A DNA stretch of 64,000 nucleotides from Sphingobacterium sp. UT-1RO-CII-1 (GTDB lineage Bacteria > Bacteroidota > Bacteroidia > Sphingobacteriales > Sphingobacteriaceae): contig NZ_JAPPVJ010000004.1 in the NCBI RefSeq assembly GCF_026711005.1, positions 372,001 through 436,000 of the forward strand, read 5' to 3'. The notes under the pieces were generated by a model. It saw only the letters and a program-made list of their open reading frames with translations, had not been told where the DNA came from and did not search any database. Shown here piece by piece: positions 8,659 through 17,870 of the stretch. A program made the position numbers and the translations under genes. The number at the start of each line of letters is the position of its first letter. Position 1 is the first letter of the stretch.

Positions 8659-11139
8659 ATGAATACAAGGAGAGAATTTTTAAAGAAAGCGTCACTTTTA
8701 GCCGGAGTGACTACGATGAGTAATTTACTGCCTGAATCTATACAACGTGCTTTAGCTATTAACGCGCCAGTGGGTAGTACTTATTTAGATGCAGAACATG
8801 TTGTTTTTTTAATGCAGGAAAATCGTTCTTTTGATCATTGCTATGGCACAATGCGCGGTGTTAGGGGGTTCAATGACCCTCGAGCCATGAAACTACCAAA
8901 TGGCTTTCCTGTTTGGTTTCAAACGGATGCAGAAAATAAGAGTTATGGCCCTTTTCGCTTAGATATAGAAAATACAAAGACAACATGGATGGGGTCACTG
9001 CCACATGGTTGGAGAGATATGGTGGAAGCTCGTAATAATGGTAAAATGGATACCTGGCTTGAAGCGAAACGGCCCCGCAATAAAGCCTATGAGCACTTAC
9101 CTCTAACTATGGGCTACCACAGTCGTCAAGATATTCCGTTTTATTATGCATTTGGAGATGCATTTACCGTATGTGACCAACATTTTTGTTCTTCTCTTAC
9201 AGGAACCAGTGCCAATCGTTCTTACTTTTGGAGTGGCGCAATACGAGAAGAACCGAGAAATGGCGACTCTACAGCCCATGTAGATAACGGACAAATTAAC
9301 TATAGAGATGTCAGTTGGACAACCTATCCTGAACGTCTGCAAAAAGCAGGTATAGACTGGAAAGTATATCAAAATGAATTAAGCATTGATATTGGTTTTG
9401 AAGGAGAGGAGGACGGTTGGTTGGCCAACTTCACAAATAATAACTTAGAGTTTTATAAGCAGTATGGCGTGCGTTTTCACCCGGCAAGGAGACAGTTTAG
9501 GGCAAAAAGAATTCCTGAAATACAAGATTTGTTAAAGGATGAAAATATAGCAGACGAAACCCGTCAAAAGTTGATGAAAGAATTGACAGTCTTGCAAACA
9601 GAGCACTTGCAATTTAGTAAAGAAAACTATGATAAGTTAACCGATTTCGAAAAGCAAATTCATGAAAGAGCTTTGTTGACGAATATAGGTGATCCTGATT
9701 ATCACAGTTTAGAGACGATATCTTACCAAAATCAAGGCGTTAAAAATGAAGTTAAAGTGCCTAAGGGAGATGTGTTGTATCAATTTCGTAAAGATGTAAA
9801 TGATGGTAATCTTCCTACGGTTTCTTGGTTAGTGGCTCCTGGATATTTCTCTGATCACCCGGGCTACCCTTGGTACGGTGCTTGGTATGTTTCAGAAGCC
9901 TTAGATATTTTGACTAACAATCCTGAGGTATGGAAAAAAACGATATTTATTCTTAATTATGATGAGAATGATGGTTATTTCGATCATATTTCGCCTTTTG
10001 TTCCTCCTTTAAGTACTAGGCCTGAAAGTGGAGCAGTAGCAAGCGGTATTGATACTCGAGATGAATACGTTACTGCTGAACAGGAGAAAAAGCGCACGAA
10101 CAATCCAGACGCCACAATTGATAGTCCTATTGGCCTTGGATATCGGGTGCCGTTGGTTGTTGCATCGCCTTGGTCTAAAGGTGGCTGGGTAAATTCTGAG
10201 GTTTGCGACCTTACTTCACCCTTAATGTTTTTGGAGCATTTTTTGGAAAAAAAGACAGGAAAGAAAATTATAGAAACAAATGTGAGCCCATGGCGCCGTT
10301 TGGTATGCGGTAATTTAACATCTATATTCCGGCCGGTTGAAGAAAGTAGTTCGCCTGTTTTGGAAGCAGTCAACCGAAACAGTTATGTAGAACGCATCCA
10401 TGCAGCAAAAGATAAAGATCTTCCTGGTAATTTTCATTTGCTCAATGCGCAAGAATTAGAAACTATCAAAAGCGGGGCAGCATACCAGCATTTGTTGCCG
10501 AAGCAAGAGCCGGGAACTAAGCCGGCTTGTGCTATTCCTTACGATGCTCAGGCTGATGTTTTTATAAAGACACGTGGCGATAAAAGTGAGTTGTGTGTGA
10601 GGTTTGAGCTCGCTGGTAAGCTACCAAAAACTAAAACAGTAGGCATTCCTTTTATTGTGATAAGCCGCACAGCTTACGGTGCAGACAAAGAAGTTGGCCG
10701 TGTATGGAATTTTGCTGTCAGAGAGCAGGAACCATTAGAATACCATTGGCCGCTTGATCAATTTAATGGAGATAATTATCACCTAGAGGTTTATGGCCCT
10801 AATGGTTTTTTTAGAGAGTTTAGGGGAGCTAAAGTCATTAACTCAAAGCGGTCTTCACTTATACTGGAACATAGGATTGCTAATAAAAAACAAGCAATTC
10901 TATTAAAGTTATCTAGTAATTCACCGGAAGTGACCGTACGAACCCTTTCCTATGGAGGTAAAAACCATTCGTATAAACTTTCAGCAGGTAAAGAGATATT
11001 AGTCAGCTTAGACAGTTCGCATGGATGGTATGATATTGAAGTGAAAAATGAAACTGAAAAAGCCTTTTACCAACGCTATGCAGGTCACGTGGAGACAGGA
11101 AGGGGAAGTCAAACAGACCCTTTAATGGGAGGAGAGTAA
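8659..11139 (+). CDS. Phospholipase C, phosphocholine-specific type, Tat-exported
   Basis: This 826-aa enzyme is of the bacterial non-haemolytic/haemolytic phospholipase C family, which cleaves phosphatidylcholine or sphingomyelin to release the phosphorylated head group. The N-terminus has a Tat signal (NTRREFLKKASLL). The phosphoesterase domain shows VFLMQENRSFDHCYGTMRGVRGF near residue 50, the SLTGTSANR segment near residue 182, and NYDENDGYFDHISPF near residue 435. Two beta-rich C-terminal repeats of the DUF756 kind occupy about 625-820. It starts a plus-strand unit with a GH76 gene 12 bp downstream. It fits the other phosphoester-degrading enzymes at 24-35 kb. Confidence 0.92.
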   Translation: MNTRREFLKKASLLAGVTTMSNLLPESIQRALAINAPVGSTYLDAEHVVFLMQENRSFDHCYGTMRGVRGFNDPRAMKLPNGFPVWFQTDAENKSYGPFRLDIENTKTTWMGSLPHGWRDMVEARNNGKMDTWLEAKRPRNKAYEHLPLTMGYHSRQDIPFYYAFGDAFTVCDQHFCSSLTGTSANRSYFWSGAIREEPRNGDSTAHVDNGQINYRDVSWTTYPERLQKAGIDWKVYQNELSIDIGFEGEEDGWLANFTNNNLEFYKQYGVRFHPARRQFRAKRIPEIQDLLKDENIADETRQKLMKELTVLQTEHLQFSKENYDKLTDFEKQIHERALLTNIGDPDYHSLETISYQNQGVKNEVKVPKGDVLYQFRKDVNDGNLPTVSWLVAPGYFSDHPGYPWYGAWYVSEALDILTNNPEVWKKTIFILNYDENDGYFDHISPFVPPLSTRPESGAVASGIDTRDEYVTAEQEKKRTNNPDATIDSPIGLGYRVPLVVASPWSKGGWVNSEVCDLTSPLMFLEHFLEKKTGKKIIETNVSPWRRLVCGNLTSIFRPVEESSSPVLEAVNRNSYVERIHAAKDKDLPGNFHLLNAQELETIKSGAAYQHLLPKQEPGTKPACAIPYDAQADVFIKTRGDKSELCVRFELAGKLPKTKTVGIPFIVISRTAYGADKEVGRVWNFAVREQEPLEYHWPLDQFNGDNYHLEVYGPNGFFREFRGAKVINSKRSSLILEHRIANKKQAILLKLSSNSPEVTVRTLSYGGKNHSYKLSAGKEILVSLDSSHGWYDIEVKNETEKAFYQRYAGHVETGRGSQTDPLMGGE

Positions 11140-11151
11140 ATAGGAGCATAA

Positions 11152-12387
11152 ATGAAGAAAATATTTTTTGTACTAGTATGTATATGGTTGCTTTTTCCTC
11201 TTGGTGTATCTAAGGGAGAGGTATGGAAGACTTCTCAACCAACATATCATGCTGAAGAGGCAACTAGTGATACTGTCGTAAATTGGAATGCTGTTGCCGA
11301 GGGAATGGTAAATGCTTTGGTTAAACATTTTTGGGGTGCAAGTTTTGAAGCTTATCCAAATCGTTATTACTTTAACTATGAGAGTGATCTTTCTAATATG
11401 TCCACTAATCATTATTGGCCACAAGCTCATGCAATGGACGTAATTGTTGATGCTTATTTACGGACATCGAATCAACAGTACCTTAACTTTTATCCATTAT
11501 GGTGGGAAGGTGCTCCGAAGTTCAATTTTTCAGGTAAAGATACTGACCCTTGGTGGAATGAGTTCGTAGATGATATGGAATGGATTGCTTTAGCACAATT
11601 AAGAATGTATGAGAGTACACAGCGTGAACAGTACTTGCTAAAAGCTAGGCAACTATATGATGATTGGATTTGGACGACGTGGGGACCAGAAGATGAAAAA
11701 CCATGGAATGGAGGTATTACTTGGAAAACTGATGTAAGCAAATCAAAAAATGCATGTTCTAACGGGCCAGCGGCTATTATTGCTGCTCGTATCTATAACA
11801 TGTATGATGCCATCATTCATGTGAGTGAGAAACCAAAGCATGCCTATCTAGAGGAGGCTCTAAAAATATATAAATGGTTACGGGACAATTTGTATAATGC
11901 AAAAACAGGCAAGGTTTATGATAACATGAACTTAAAAGGAGAGGTTAGTCCTATGGTTTTCACTTATAATCAGGGTACATTTATTGGCGCTGCCCACGAG
12001 CTATACAAAATTACTGGGGATGAGGCTTACTTATCGGAGGCGGTGAAAGCTGCAAGCTACGTAGTAGATCAAATGTCAACTAATAGCGGGGTTTTGAAGG
12101 ATGCTTCTTCAGGTGATGGAGGGCTATTTAATGGTATATTCTTTCGTTATTTTGTGAAGTTGGTTAATGAGCCTAATTTGGATCTTAAAACGCGCAAAAA
12201 ATTTCATGATTATATCAGCTTATCTGCTAAGGTGATGTGGGAAAACGGAGTGAATCAAGAAAGTATGTTGTACGGTGGCAACTGGTGGTCAGCTCCTACA
12301 TCACGTAGGGGTGTCAGTCTAACAGCTCATTTGTCAGGCTGTATGCTTATGGAGGCCATGTGTGTATTGGAACCTCTTCCCAAGTAG
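11152..12387 (+). CDS. GH76 family glycoside hydrolase (putative alpha-1,6-mannanase)
   Basis: This 411-aa protein has a signal peptide (about residues 1-22) and a single (alpha/alpha)6-barrel domain of glycoside hydrolase family 76. The catalytic aspartate pair is visible in FVDDMEWIALA near residue 141, and the family segments NGGITWK, NGPAAIIAARIY and YNQGTFIGA are present. GH76 enzymes are endo-alpha-1,6-mannanases acting on fungal mannan or mannosylated bacterial glycans. Only 12 bp separate it from the phospholipase C gene, so the pair is probably co-expressed and could attack mannosylated phospholipid or fungal envelope material. A CCC/GGG stem and seven T lie just after the stop. Confidence 0.88.
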   Translation: MKKIFFVLVCIWLLFPLGVSKGEVWKTSQPTYHAEEATSDTVVNWNAVAEGMVNALVKHFWGASFEAYPNRYYFNYESDLSNMSTNHYWPQAHAMDVIVDAYLRTSNQQYLNFYPLWWEGAPKFNFSGKDTDPWWNEFVDDMEWIALAQLRMYESTQREQYLLKARQLYDDWIWTTWGPEDEKPWNGGITWKTDVSKSKNACSNGPAAIIAARIYNMYDAIIHVSEKPKHAYLEEALKIYKWLRDNLYNAKTGKVYDNMNLKGEVSPMVFTYNQGTFIGAAHELYKITGDEAYLSEAVKAASYVVDQMSTNSGVLKDASSGDGGLFNGIFFRYFVKLVNEPNLDLKTRKKFHDYISLSAKVMWENGVNQESMLYGGNWWSAPTSRRGVSLTAHLSGCMLMEAMCVLEPLPK

Positions 12388-12424
12388 TGGGGCTTTTTTT
12401 GTACTTTAGGTTTATTAAAATTAT

Positions 12425-12865
12425 ATGGGTATGCAAAAGCGGATTGATATTTCTACTGCAGCTTCTGGGGCTTATAAAAAAGTGATGGCACTGGAGGATT
12501 TTATTCAGAACTCTAAACTATCAAAAACACATCTTGAGCTTATAAAAATACGAGCTTCACAAATCAATGGTTGTGCTTTTTGTATCAATATGCATACGCA
12601 AGATGCATTAAAACAGGGGGAAACAGCGCAGCGTATTTTTTTGTTAAACGCTTGGAGAGAAACAACTCTGTTTTCGGAAGAAGAACGTGTTGTTTTAGCG
12701 ATGACCGAAGAGATTACTTTAATCAGTAAGAATGGATTAAGTGATGAAACTTATAAAGCAGCTGAAAGGTTGTTCGATGCTGAATATATAGCTCTCATCA
12801 TCATGAGCATTGCTACCATCAATACCTGGAATAGAATAGCCATCAGTACGAATAAAGCTGTGTAG
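12425..12865 (+). CDS. Carboxymuconolactone decarboxylase / AhpD-like protein
   Basis: This 146-aa all-helical protein of the AhpD/CMD superfamily carries the redox motif CAFCINMHTQDA at about residues 51-62, with the CxxC pair and the following histidine. Members reduce peroxides or recycle peroxidases; some are general oxidoreductases. It starts 37 bp after the GH76 gene and may be read through from it, though poly-T lies between. It is followed by a strong hairpin. Confidence 0.88.
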   Translation: MGMQKRIDISTAASGAYKKVMALEDFIQNSKLSKTHLELIKIRASQINGCAFCINMHTQDALKQGETAQRIFLLNAWRETTLFSEEERVVLAMTEEITLISKNGLSDETYKAAERLFDAEYIALIIMSIATINTWNRIAISTNKAV

Positions 12866-12874
12866 TAGATTTTA

Positions 12875-12915
12875 AATTTATTTTAATGCTTAAATTAAAA
12901 GCATTAAAATAAATT
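12875..12915. terminator. 17-bp stem hairpin between AhpD-like and FMN reductase genes
   Basis: Perfect inverted arms (12875-12891 and 12899-12915) with a 7-nt loop lie 10 bp after the AhpD-like stop. The arms are AT-rich around AATGCTT/AAGCATT. The position suits transcription termination; there is no long T-run after the stem. Confidence 0.6.
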
Positions 12916-12998
12916 CAAAACATTTTGAGTCAATTAGTTGTTTCTTTTTATATCGATGTTACACATCTAATAAACATCTAATTAAAAAAACTAATATT

Positions 12999-13556
12999 AT
13001 GGCTAATAGAAAGATAGGTATAGTTGTAGGCTCTATTCGTAAAAAAGCTTATACAGGTATGGTTGCTGATTATTTGATGCAGCAAACTCCTTCGGGATAC
13101 GATTTTGAACGTATATTTATAGCAGATCTTCCTATTTACAACCAAGATTATGATAAGGAAGGGCTACCTGGTAGTTATAAGCCTTTTCGAGAAAAAATTA
13201 AGGCATTGGATGCTGTTATTTTTATTACACCTGAACATAACAGATCCATACCTGCAGCATTAAAAAACGCCCTAGATGTTGGTTCCCGGCCTTATGGACA
13301 GAATGTCTGGGACGGTAAGCCCGCCATGATTATTTCTTCTTCGATCAGTGGTTTGTCAGGTTTTGGCGCCAATCACCATTTGCGCCAGGTGCTAACTTTT
13401 CTAAATATGCCAACACTTCAGCAACCGGAAGTTTATTTAGCTAATATTCAAGAGTGTTTTGACGAAAATGGTGTATTGATCAATGAATCTTATGGCCAAT
13501 TTATACAAAGCGCTCTCCATGCATATCTAACCTTTGCGAATAAACTTATAGGGTGA
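12999..13556 (+). CDS. NAD(P)H-dependent FMN reductase
   Basis: This 185-aa flavodoxin-fold protein begins IGIVVGSIRKKAYTGMVA, the FMN phosphate-binding loop of the NADPH-dependent FMN reductase family, and has the second FMN contact ITPEHNRSIPAALKNALD near residue 79 (usually PEYN in the family). It is expected to reduce FMN, quinones or azo compounds in the cytoplasm. A separate hairpin precedes it, so it is probably transcribed alone. It converges with the next gene. Confidence 0.88.
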   Translation: MANRKIGIVVGSIRKKAYTGMVADYLMQQTPSGYDFERIFIADLPIYNQDYDKEGLPGSYKPFREKIKALDAVIFITPEHNRSIPAALKNALDVGSRPYGQNVWDGKPAMIISSSISGLSGFGANHHLRQVLTFLNMPTLQQPEVYLANIQECFDENGVLINESYGQFIQSALHAYLTFANKLIG

Positions 13557-13574
13557 TGTCTGTATTGGTTTTCC

Positions 13575-14804
13575 CTAGCGGTTGTAAGGATAATCCTGTA
13601 CCCAGTTAAACTTGCGCTTCATTAATTCAAAGTCTTGTTCTTTTTTTCGAATGAACTTTATTTCCTCGATGCGGTTATCGATCGTTTTCGTGAGTCGGAT
13701 ATCGCCGTTTTTAAGTTTTTCGTAATTATAAGTATGGTTGTTTAGAGATAGTTTCTTTTCTACGGTATCAATTGTTGGGGCTATTGTGATGCTTTTATAG
13801 TATGTGTCCCGGACTGATGCATTTCCTTCGTATTCAAAAATTATTGATTGCCATCCGTTGGGAAGGGGCGCGGTCCCTTCTTTCTCAATATGATAAATAC
13901 CATAAAGGGGAGACTTTTTTAAATAATGTTCAATGAATTTGTGTCTATTCAACAGACCATTTATTTGTTGTATACCAAAAATAACAAGAACACTTATTTT
14001 AACGATCAATATTAACTTGTTTTTCCACTTTTTATCATATTTCGGTCGCTTATAACTTATTATCTGCGCTGGTTTCTCCCGAATGAAAAAATCATATAAA
14101 GATTGTATATAAGGCAATAATATGAAGATTGAAAGTAGTAAAAGTGCGGTTGATGTAATTTTAACTGGGACATCGAAGAAATAATTAGTGCTCATTATAT
14201 TTATGCTCACTGCCGCTGTGACCAAAGCACCTAAGACAATTGTTTTTCTGAAGAGTAAAAGGCCTGCTAATATTTCGGCAATTCCAACAAAAATATTATA
14301 ACCATACGAGTATCCGAAATAAGTCCAAGCTAGCCCCATTGGTGAAAATTCTCCCAAAGGTTGCATCAATCTATTCAAACCAGGAGGGAGCATTTGTGAG
14401 TGTGTAAGTTTAATCGTGCCGTAGTTTATCAGCATAAAGGCTATATAATAACGAATAAATGTAATTAACCAATAATAAAAAACATCATAATTTTTTCTGT
14501 TGCGATCTAAAATAGACCAGATGATACTACCGATAATGGCTACTATCAGGATACTAATTAAAGTAAACCATGCATAGGTACTATCTCCACTTCCTGTATT
14601 CTGTGTCTCTATTGCTCCAGAGTAGCTTATTATATTTTTGGCGAACCATGTTAAGCATTTATAAATTTCTTGTTCTATAGGCTGAATAACATAATTGAAT
14701 AAAGGATATGCGCCGTTATTAAAAAGTATAATAAACGTTATGATAAAAATAGAGGCAAATCTGAAACTTGTTTTTTGAGAGAAAGTCCAATTGGTATTAG
14801 TCAT
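13575..14804 (-). CDS. DoxX-like multi-spanning membrane protein
   Basis: This 409-aa protein has a membrane segment at about residues 15-40, another at 80-100, then a DoxX-like four-helix bundle at about 110-235 (with INYGTIKL and YNIFVGIAEILAGLLLF), a further segment near 263-280, and a soluble C-terminal domain of about 120 aa. DoxX family proteins are linked to oxidative stress and thiol systems, but the function of this extended form is unknown. It is divergent from the peptidase gene and probably monocistronic. Confidence 0.65.
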   Translation of the reverse strand: MTNTNWTFSQKTSFRFASIFIITFIILFNNGAYPLFNYVIQPIEQEIYKCLTWFAKNIISYSGAIETQNTGSGDSTYAWFTLISILIVAIIGSIIWSILDRNRKNYDVFYYWLITFIRYYIAFMLINYGTIKLTHSQMLPPGLNRLMQPLGEFSPMGLAWTYFGYSYGYNIFVGIAEILAGLLLFRKTIVLGALVTAAVSINIMSTNYFFDVPVKITSTALLLLSIFILLPYIQSLYDFFIREKPAQIISYKRPKYDKKWKNKLILIVKISVLVIFGIQQINGLLNRHKFIEHYLKKSPLYGIYHIEKEGTAPLPNGWQSIIFEYEGNASVRDTYYKSITIAPTIDTVEKKLSLNNHTYNYEKLKNGDIRLTKTIDNRIEEIKFIRKKEQDFELMKRKFNWVQDYPYNR

Positions 14805-14921
14805 GTGTAAAGTTATATTTTTTTAACTACATGTTATTACACATGTTTTCAATTTTTTACTGAACAAATCAAAACGATATTTTTAGTAAATTGTGAGCAG
14901 TATCTAAATATGTAATAGATT

Positions 14922-16796
14922 ATGCGCAGAACAACACAATTGATGACCGTTATGATGCTATTTTCAACAACGGTCGCCGTAAGTCAGATGAAGGTTCGTG
15001 AAGAATTGGATGATACATATAAATGGGACTTAACTCCTTTATATGCAAGTGACGACAGTTGGAAGGATGAAAAAAATCGTATCCAAAAGGAAATACAGCA
15101 GCTATCCTCATATAAAGGTAAGCTTACAGGCTCTGCCAGTATGCTTCTCGAAGGTCTGGAGCTAAATAGCGACCTTATTAAAGAGATGGTTAGGCTTTCT
15201 TCGTATGCCTCTATGAAATCCGATCAGGATACTCGGGTTACGAAATATGCAGGTTTGACTCAAGAAATGCAGCAGCTTTTTGCTACCTATGGTGCCTTAA
15301 CTTCATTTGTAGAGCCAGAGCTTCTAACATTAGAGGAAAGTCAACTTAATACATTCCTTGAACAGGAGAGCCGATTGCGTGTTTATGAGTTCTATCTTAA
15401 GGATCTTTTGAGAAAACGTGCTCATAGAGGTTCTGAAGAGGTCGAAAAAGTAATGGCTTATGCAGGGCTTATGTCAGGTAATGCAGCTAATATTTACAGC
15501 ACCTTTTCGAATGCCGAGTTCCCTTATCCTGAAATCGAACTGAATGGGGAGTCTGTAAAACTTAATGCTGCTAATTTTGCATTATATAGAACAAGCGAAG
15601 ATAGGTCAATTCGTAGTAAGGTGTTTTCTACCTATTTTGAAAAGTTGAATGAATTCCAACGTACTTTTGGAGCACAGCTTTATGGCAATATCAACGCCGC
15701 TTTATTTACTACAAAAGCAAGAAACTATGAAAGTACATTAGCCCGTGCTTTGGATGACGATCATATTCCAACGGATGTATTTCATAATCTTGTTAAAAAT
15801 GTAAATGGAAATCTGGAGACCTTTCATCGTTATTTGAATTTACGTAAGCGTATGATGGGGGTGGACACTTTACATTATTACGATCTTTATGCCCCGTTGG
15901 TAGCAGAGGTCGATCTGGAGTATACGGTTGAAGAAGCCGTTGATAATATTTTGGAATCTTTGCATCCGCTAGGTACTGATTATGTCGAGGTTTCAAAAAA
16001 AGCATTTAATGAGCGATGGATAGATATGTACCCTAACGAAGGTAAACGATCAGGCGCTTATTCCAATGGTTCGGCATATGATGTGCATCCATATATATTA
16101 ATGAATTATAATGGTCAATATAACGACATGTCTACTTTGACCCACGAACTGGGGCACACTATGCATAGCTACCTGACGAATAGCAAACAACATTTTGCCA
16201 ATGCGAATTATTCTATTTTTGTTGCTGAGGTAGCTTCTACGCTGAATGAAGAACTTTTAAATGATCATATGCTTAGACAAATTAAGGATGATAATGTGCG
16301 GCTTGCTATTCTTGGTAATTACCTAGAAGGAGCAAAGGGGACATTGTTTCGACAGACACAGTTTGCCGAATTTGAATTTATGATCCATGATAAGGTAGCA
16401 AATGGCGAGGCACTTACAGGTGAGGATTTTGATGCAATGTATCTTGATCTTACCAGAAAATATTACGGGCATGATAAGAATGTTTGTATAGTTGATGATT
16501 ATGTCAAATCTGAGTGGTCTTATATTCCTCATTTTTACTACAACTTTTACGTCTATCAATATGCTACATCTTTCACAGCTTCTACGGCGTTGTCCGAGAA
16601 AGTATTGCGAGGTACAGCAACTGATCGTAAGCGTTATCTTGATTTTTTAGCAGCAGGGAGTACAAAATATCCTGTTGATTTGCTTGTTGATGCGGGGGTA
16701 GATATGAATACTTCTGAACCTTTTGATTTAACGATTTCAAAAATTAATAAAGTAATGAGCGAGATGGAAGCTATTCTTAGCCGCTTAGGAAAGTAA
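14922..16796 (+). CDS. pepF: Oligoendopeptidase F family (M3B) zinc peptidase, exported
   Basis: This 624-aa enzyme has the M3B architecture: an N-terminal helical oligopeptidase-F domain and a C-terminal catalytic domain with zinc motif THELGHTMHS (HExxH starting near residue 407) and a downstream glutamate in VAEVASTLNEELL. Unlike most PepF, which are cytosolic, this one starts with a hydrophobic segment that looks like a signal peptide (about residues 1-21, ending AVSQ), so it probably acts in the periplasm on short peptides. It is transcribed alone and is followed by a strong terminator at 16857-16891. Confidence 0.9.
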   Translation: MRRTTQLMTVMMLFSTTVAVSQMKVREELDDTYKWDLTPLYASDDSWKDEKNRIQKEIQQLSSYKGKLTGSASMLLEGLELNSDLIKEMVRLSSYASMKSDQDTRVTKYAGLTQEMQQLFATYGALTSFVEPELLTLEESQLNTFLEQESRLRVYEFYLKDLLRKRAHRGSEEVEKVMAYAGLMSGNAANIYSTFSNAEFPYPEIELNGESVKLNAANFALYRTSEDRSIRSKVFSTYFEKLNEFQRTFGAQLYGNINAALFTTKARNYESTLARALDDDHIPTDVFHNLVKNVNGNLETFHRYLNLRKRMMGVDTLHYYDLYAPLVAEVDLEYTVEEAVDNILESLHPLGTDYVEVSKKAFNERWIDMYPNEGKRSGAYSNGSAYDVHPYILMNYNGQYNDMSTLTHELGHTMHSYLTNSKQHFANANYSIFVAEVASTLNEELLNDHMLRQIKDDNVRLAILGNYLEGAKGTLFRQTQFAEFEFMIHDKVANGEALTGEDFDAMYLDLTRKYYGHDKNVCIVDDYVKSEWSYIPHFYYNFYVYQYATSFTASTALSEKVLRGTATDRKRYLDFLAAGSTKYPVDLLVDAGVDMNTSEPFDLTISKINKVMSEMEAILSRLGK

Positions 16797-16856
16797 GTTG
16801 TTATTTGCTTCTCGGCTAGTTTATAGTAGGTTAAGAAGATTCTGAATAATGTATGA

Positions 16857-16891
16857 AAAAATACCTGAAGCGGGGAGCTTCAGGTATTTTT
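16857..16891 (+). terminator. 15-bp hairpin with CGGGGAG loop region, ending in T5
   Basis: Perfect arms (16857-16871 and 16877-16891) surround GGGGA and end in five T. It can terminate pepF transcription. It is followed by a 26-nt motif that is repeated, with a similar hairpin, at 25416-25476. Confidence 0.75.
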
Positions 16892-16895
16892 CAAT

Positions 16896-16921
16896 TAACC
16901 AATTATTAACCTAAATTATGA
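16896..16921 (+). repeat. 26-nt conserved motif, copy 1
   Basis: TAACCAATTATTAACC followed by TAAATTATGA. Copy 2 (25451-25476) differs at one base. Each copy follows a hairpin whose loop region contains CGGGGAG and lies 300-370 bp upstream of an ECF sigma gene. The ATG at 16918 opens a 41-codon frame, but in copy 2 only five codons follow, so I do not call a peptide. Confidence 0.6.
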
Positions 16922-16978
16922 ATACTTATATTATTACAAATATTGTGCCATTTTTTTATTCTAGTGTCCATCGCTCAT

Positions 16979-16997
16979 TTACAGCCTTCGGCTGTAA
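16979..16997. other. UUCG-loop hairpin
   Basis: TTACAGCC-TTC-GGCTGTAA forms an 8-bp stem with a CUUCGG-type loop in the leader region of the first ECF sigma gene. No T-run follows, so it may be part of a structured RNA rather than a terminator. Nothing else is visible between 17000 and 17226 except a TAACTTTC box near 17198. Confidence 0.35.
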
Positions 16998-17226
16998 GAT
17001 AATGAAGCTTAATTTATCAGCATATGTTAACTTTTATATATAATACTTTGAAATGATGTTCATTACTTATGTCTTTTATTGGAAGTTAAGAGTGGGAGGT
17101 CTTTTAGTTTTTAAAAACAATGTTACATTAATGTTAACTTATCTTTAAATTCTTTTGATTTTAAAAGAGGTTTTTTTCTTTTACACATATTTCACTAACT
17201 TTCGCTAGAATAATAATTTTTACTTA

Positions 17227-17814
17227 ATGCATAGTGTCAATATAACAGACGACGTTGGTTTGCTTAGCTTGTTGCAGAACGGTGATCATACTGCATTTGA
17301 GCGTCTTTATACTATGTATCATAAAGTTTTGTACTTGCATGCTTATAGCATCTTGCGTGATCGTGAAGTAGCAAAAGATATCGTTCAAGATTTGTTCGTT
17401 ACTATTTGGGACAGACGTGAAACATTGGAAATAAAATCTAAATTTTCTCATTATTTAAATGTTAGTATCCGTAATAAAGTCCTCGATTATATTGCTCGTG
17501 AAAAATCTAAAGATCGTTACTTAGCGTCCTTAGGTAATTATATAGAAACACATCACTCCTTAACCGATCATAAGGTAAGGGAGAAAATGCTACAAGAACA
17601 AATTGATAGTGTTTTGAACACTTTGTCGCCTCGACTTAGAGAGGTTTTCGAACTGAGTCGAGTTCATTATTTAACACATAAAGAAATTTCTGAAAAGTTG
17701 AATTTATCAGAACAAAGTGTCCGAAGCTATATTAAAAGTGTTCTACGCGTATTACGCGCTAAGTTTGGTGTACTTCCTTGGGTGTTGCTTGTTCTATATT
17801 GTAAATATTTTTAA
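17227..17814 (+). CDS. RNA polymerase ECF sigma factor (FecI-like)
   Basis: This 195-aa sigma factor has region 2 (FERLYTMYHKVLYLHAYSILRD to DIVQDLFVTIWDRR, about residues 20-65) and region 4 (LSPRLREVFELSRVHYLTHKEISEKLNLSEQSVRSY, about 135-172), the normal ECF layout. The last residues are hydrophobic, often seen in Bacteroidota SusC-linked sigma factors. The FecR-type anti-sigma gene follows 56 bp downstream and SusC/SusD after that, so it very likely drives the locus when the SusC N-terminal signalling domain reports substrate. Confidence 0.93.
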   Translation: MHSVNITDDVGLLSLLQNGDHTAFERLYTMYHKVLYLHAYSILRDREVAKDIVQDLFVTIWDRRETLEIKSKFSHYLNVSIRNKVLDYIAREKSKDRYLASLGNYIETHHSLTDHKVREKMLQEQIDSVLNTLSPRLREVFELSRVHYLTHKEISEKLNLSEQSVRSYIKSVLRVLRAKFGVLPWVLLVLYCKYF

Positions 17815-17870
17815 AATTTACCCCCCCTGCACTCACTTTAACCGTCCTAACTATAATAAGAAGGATAATT

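Noticed and set aside
16918..17043. 41-codon frame starting in the 26-nt conserved motif
   Set aside because: The second copy of the motif is followed by only five codons, so the peptide is not conserved; the motif is better read as RNA or regulatory.
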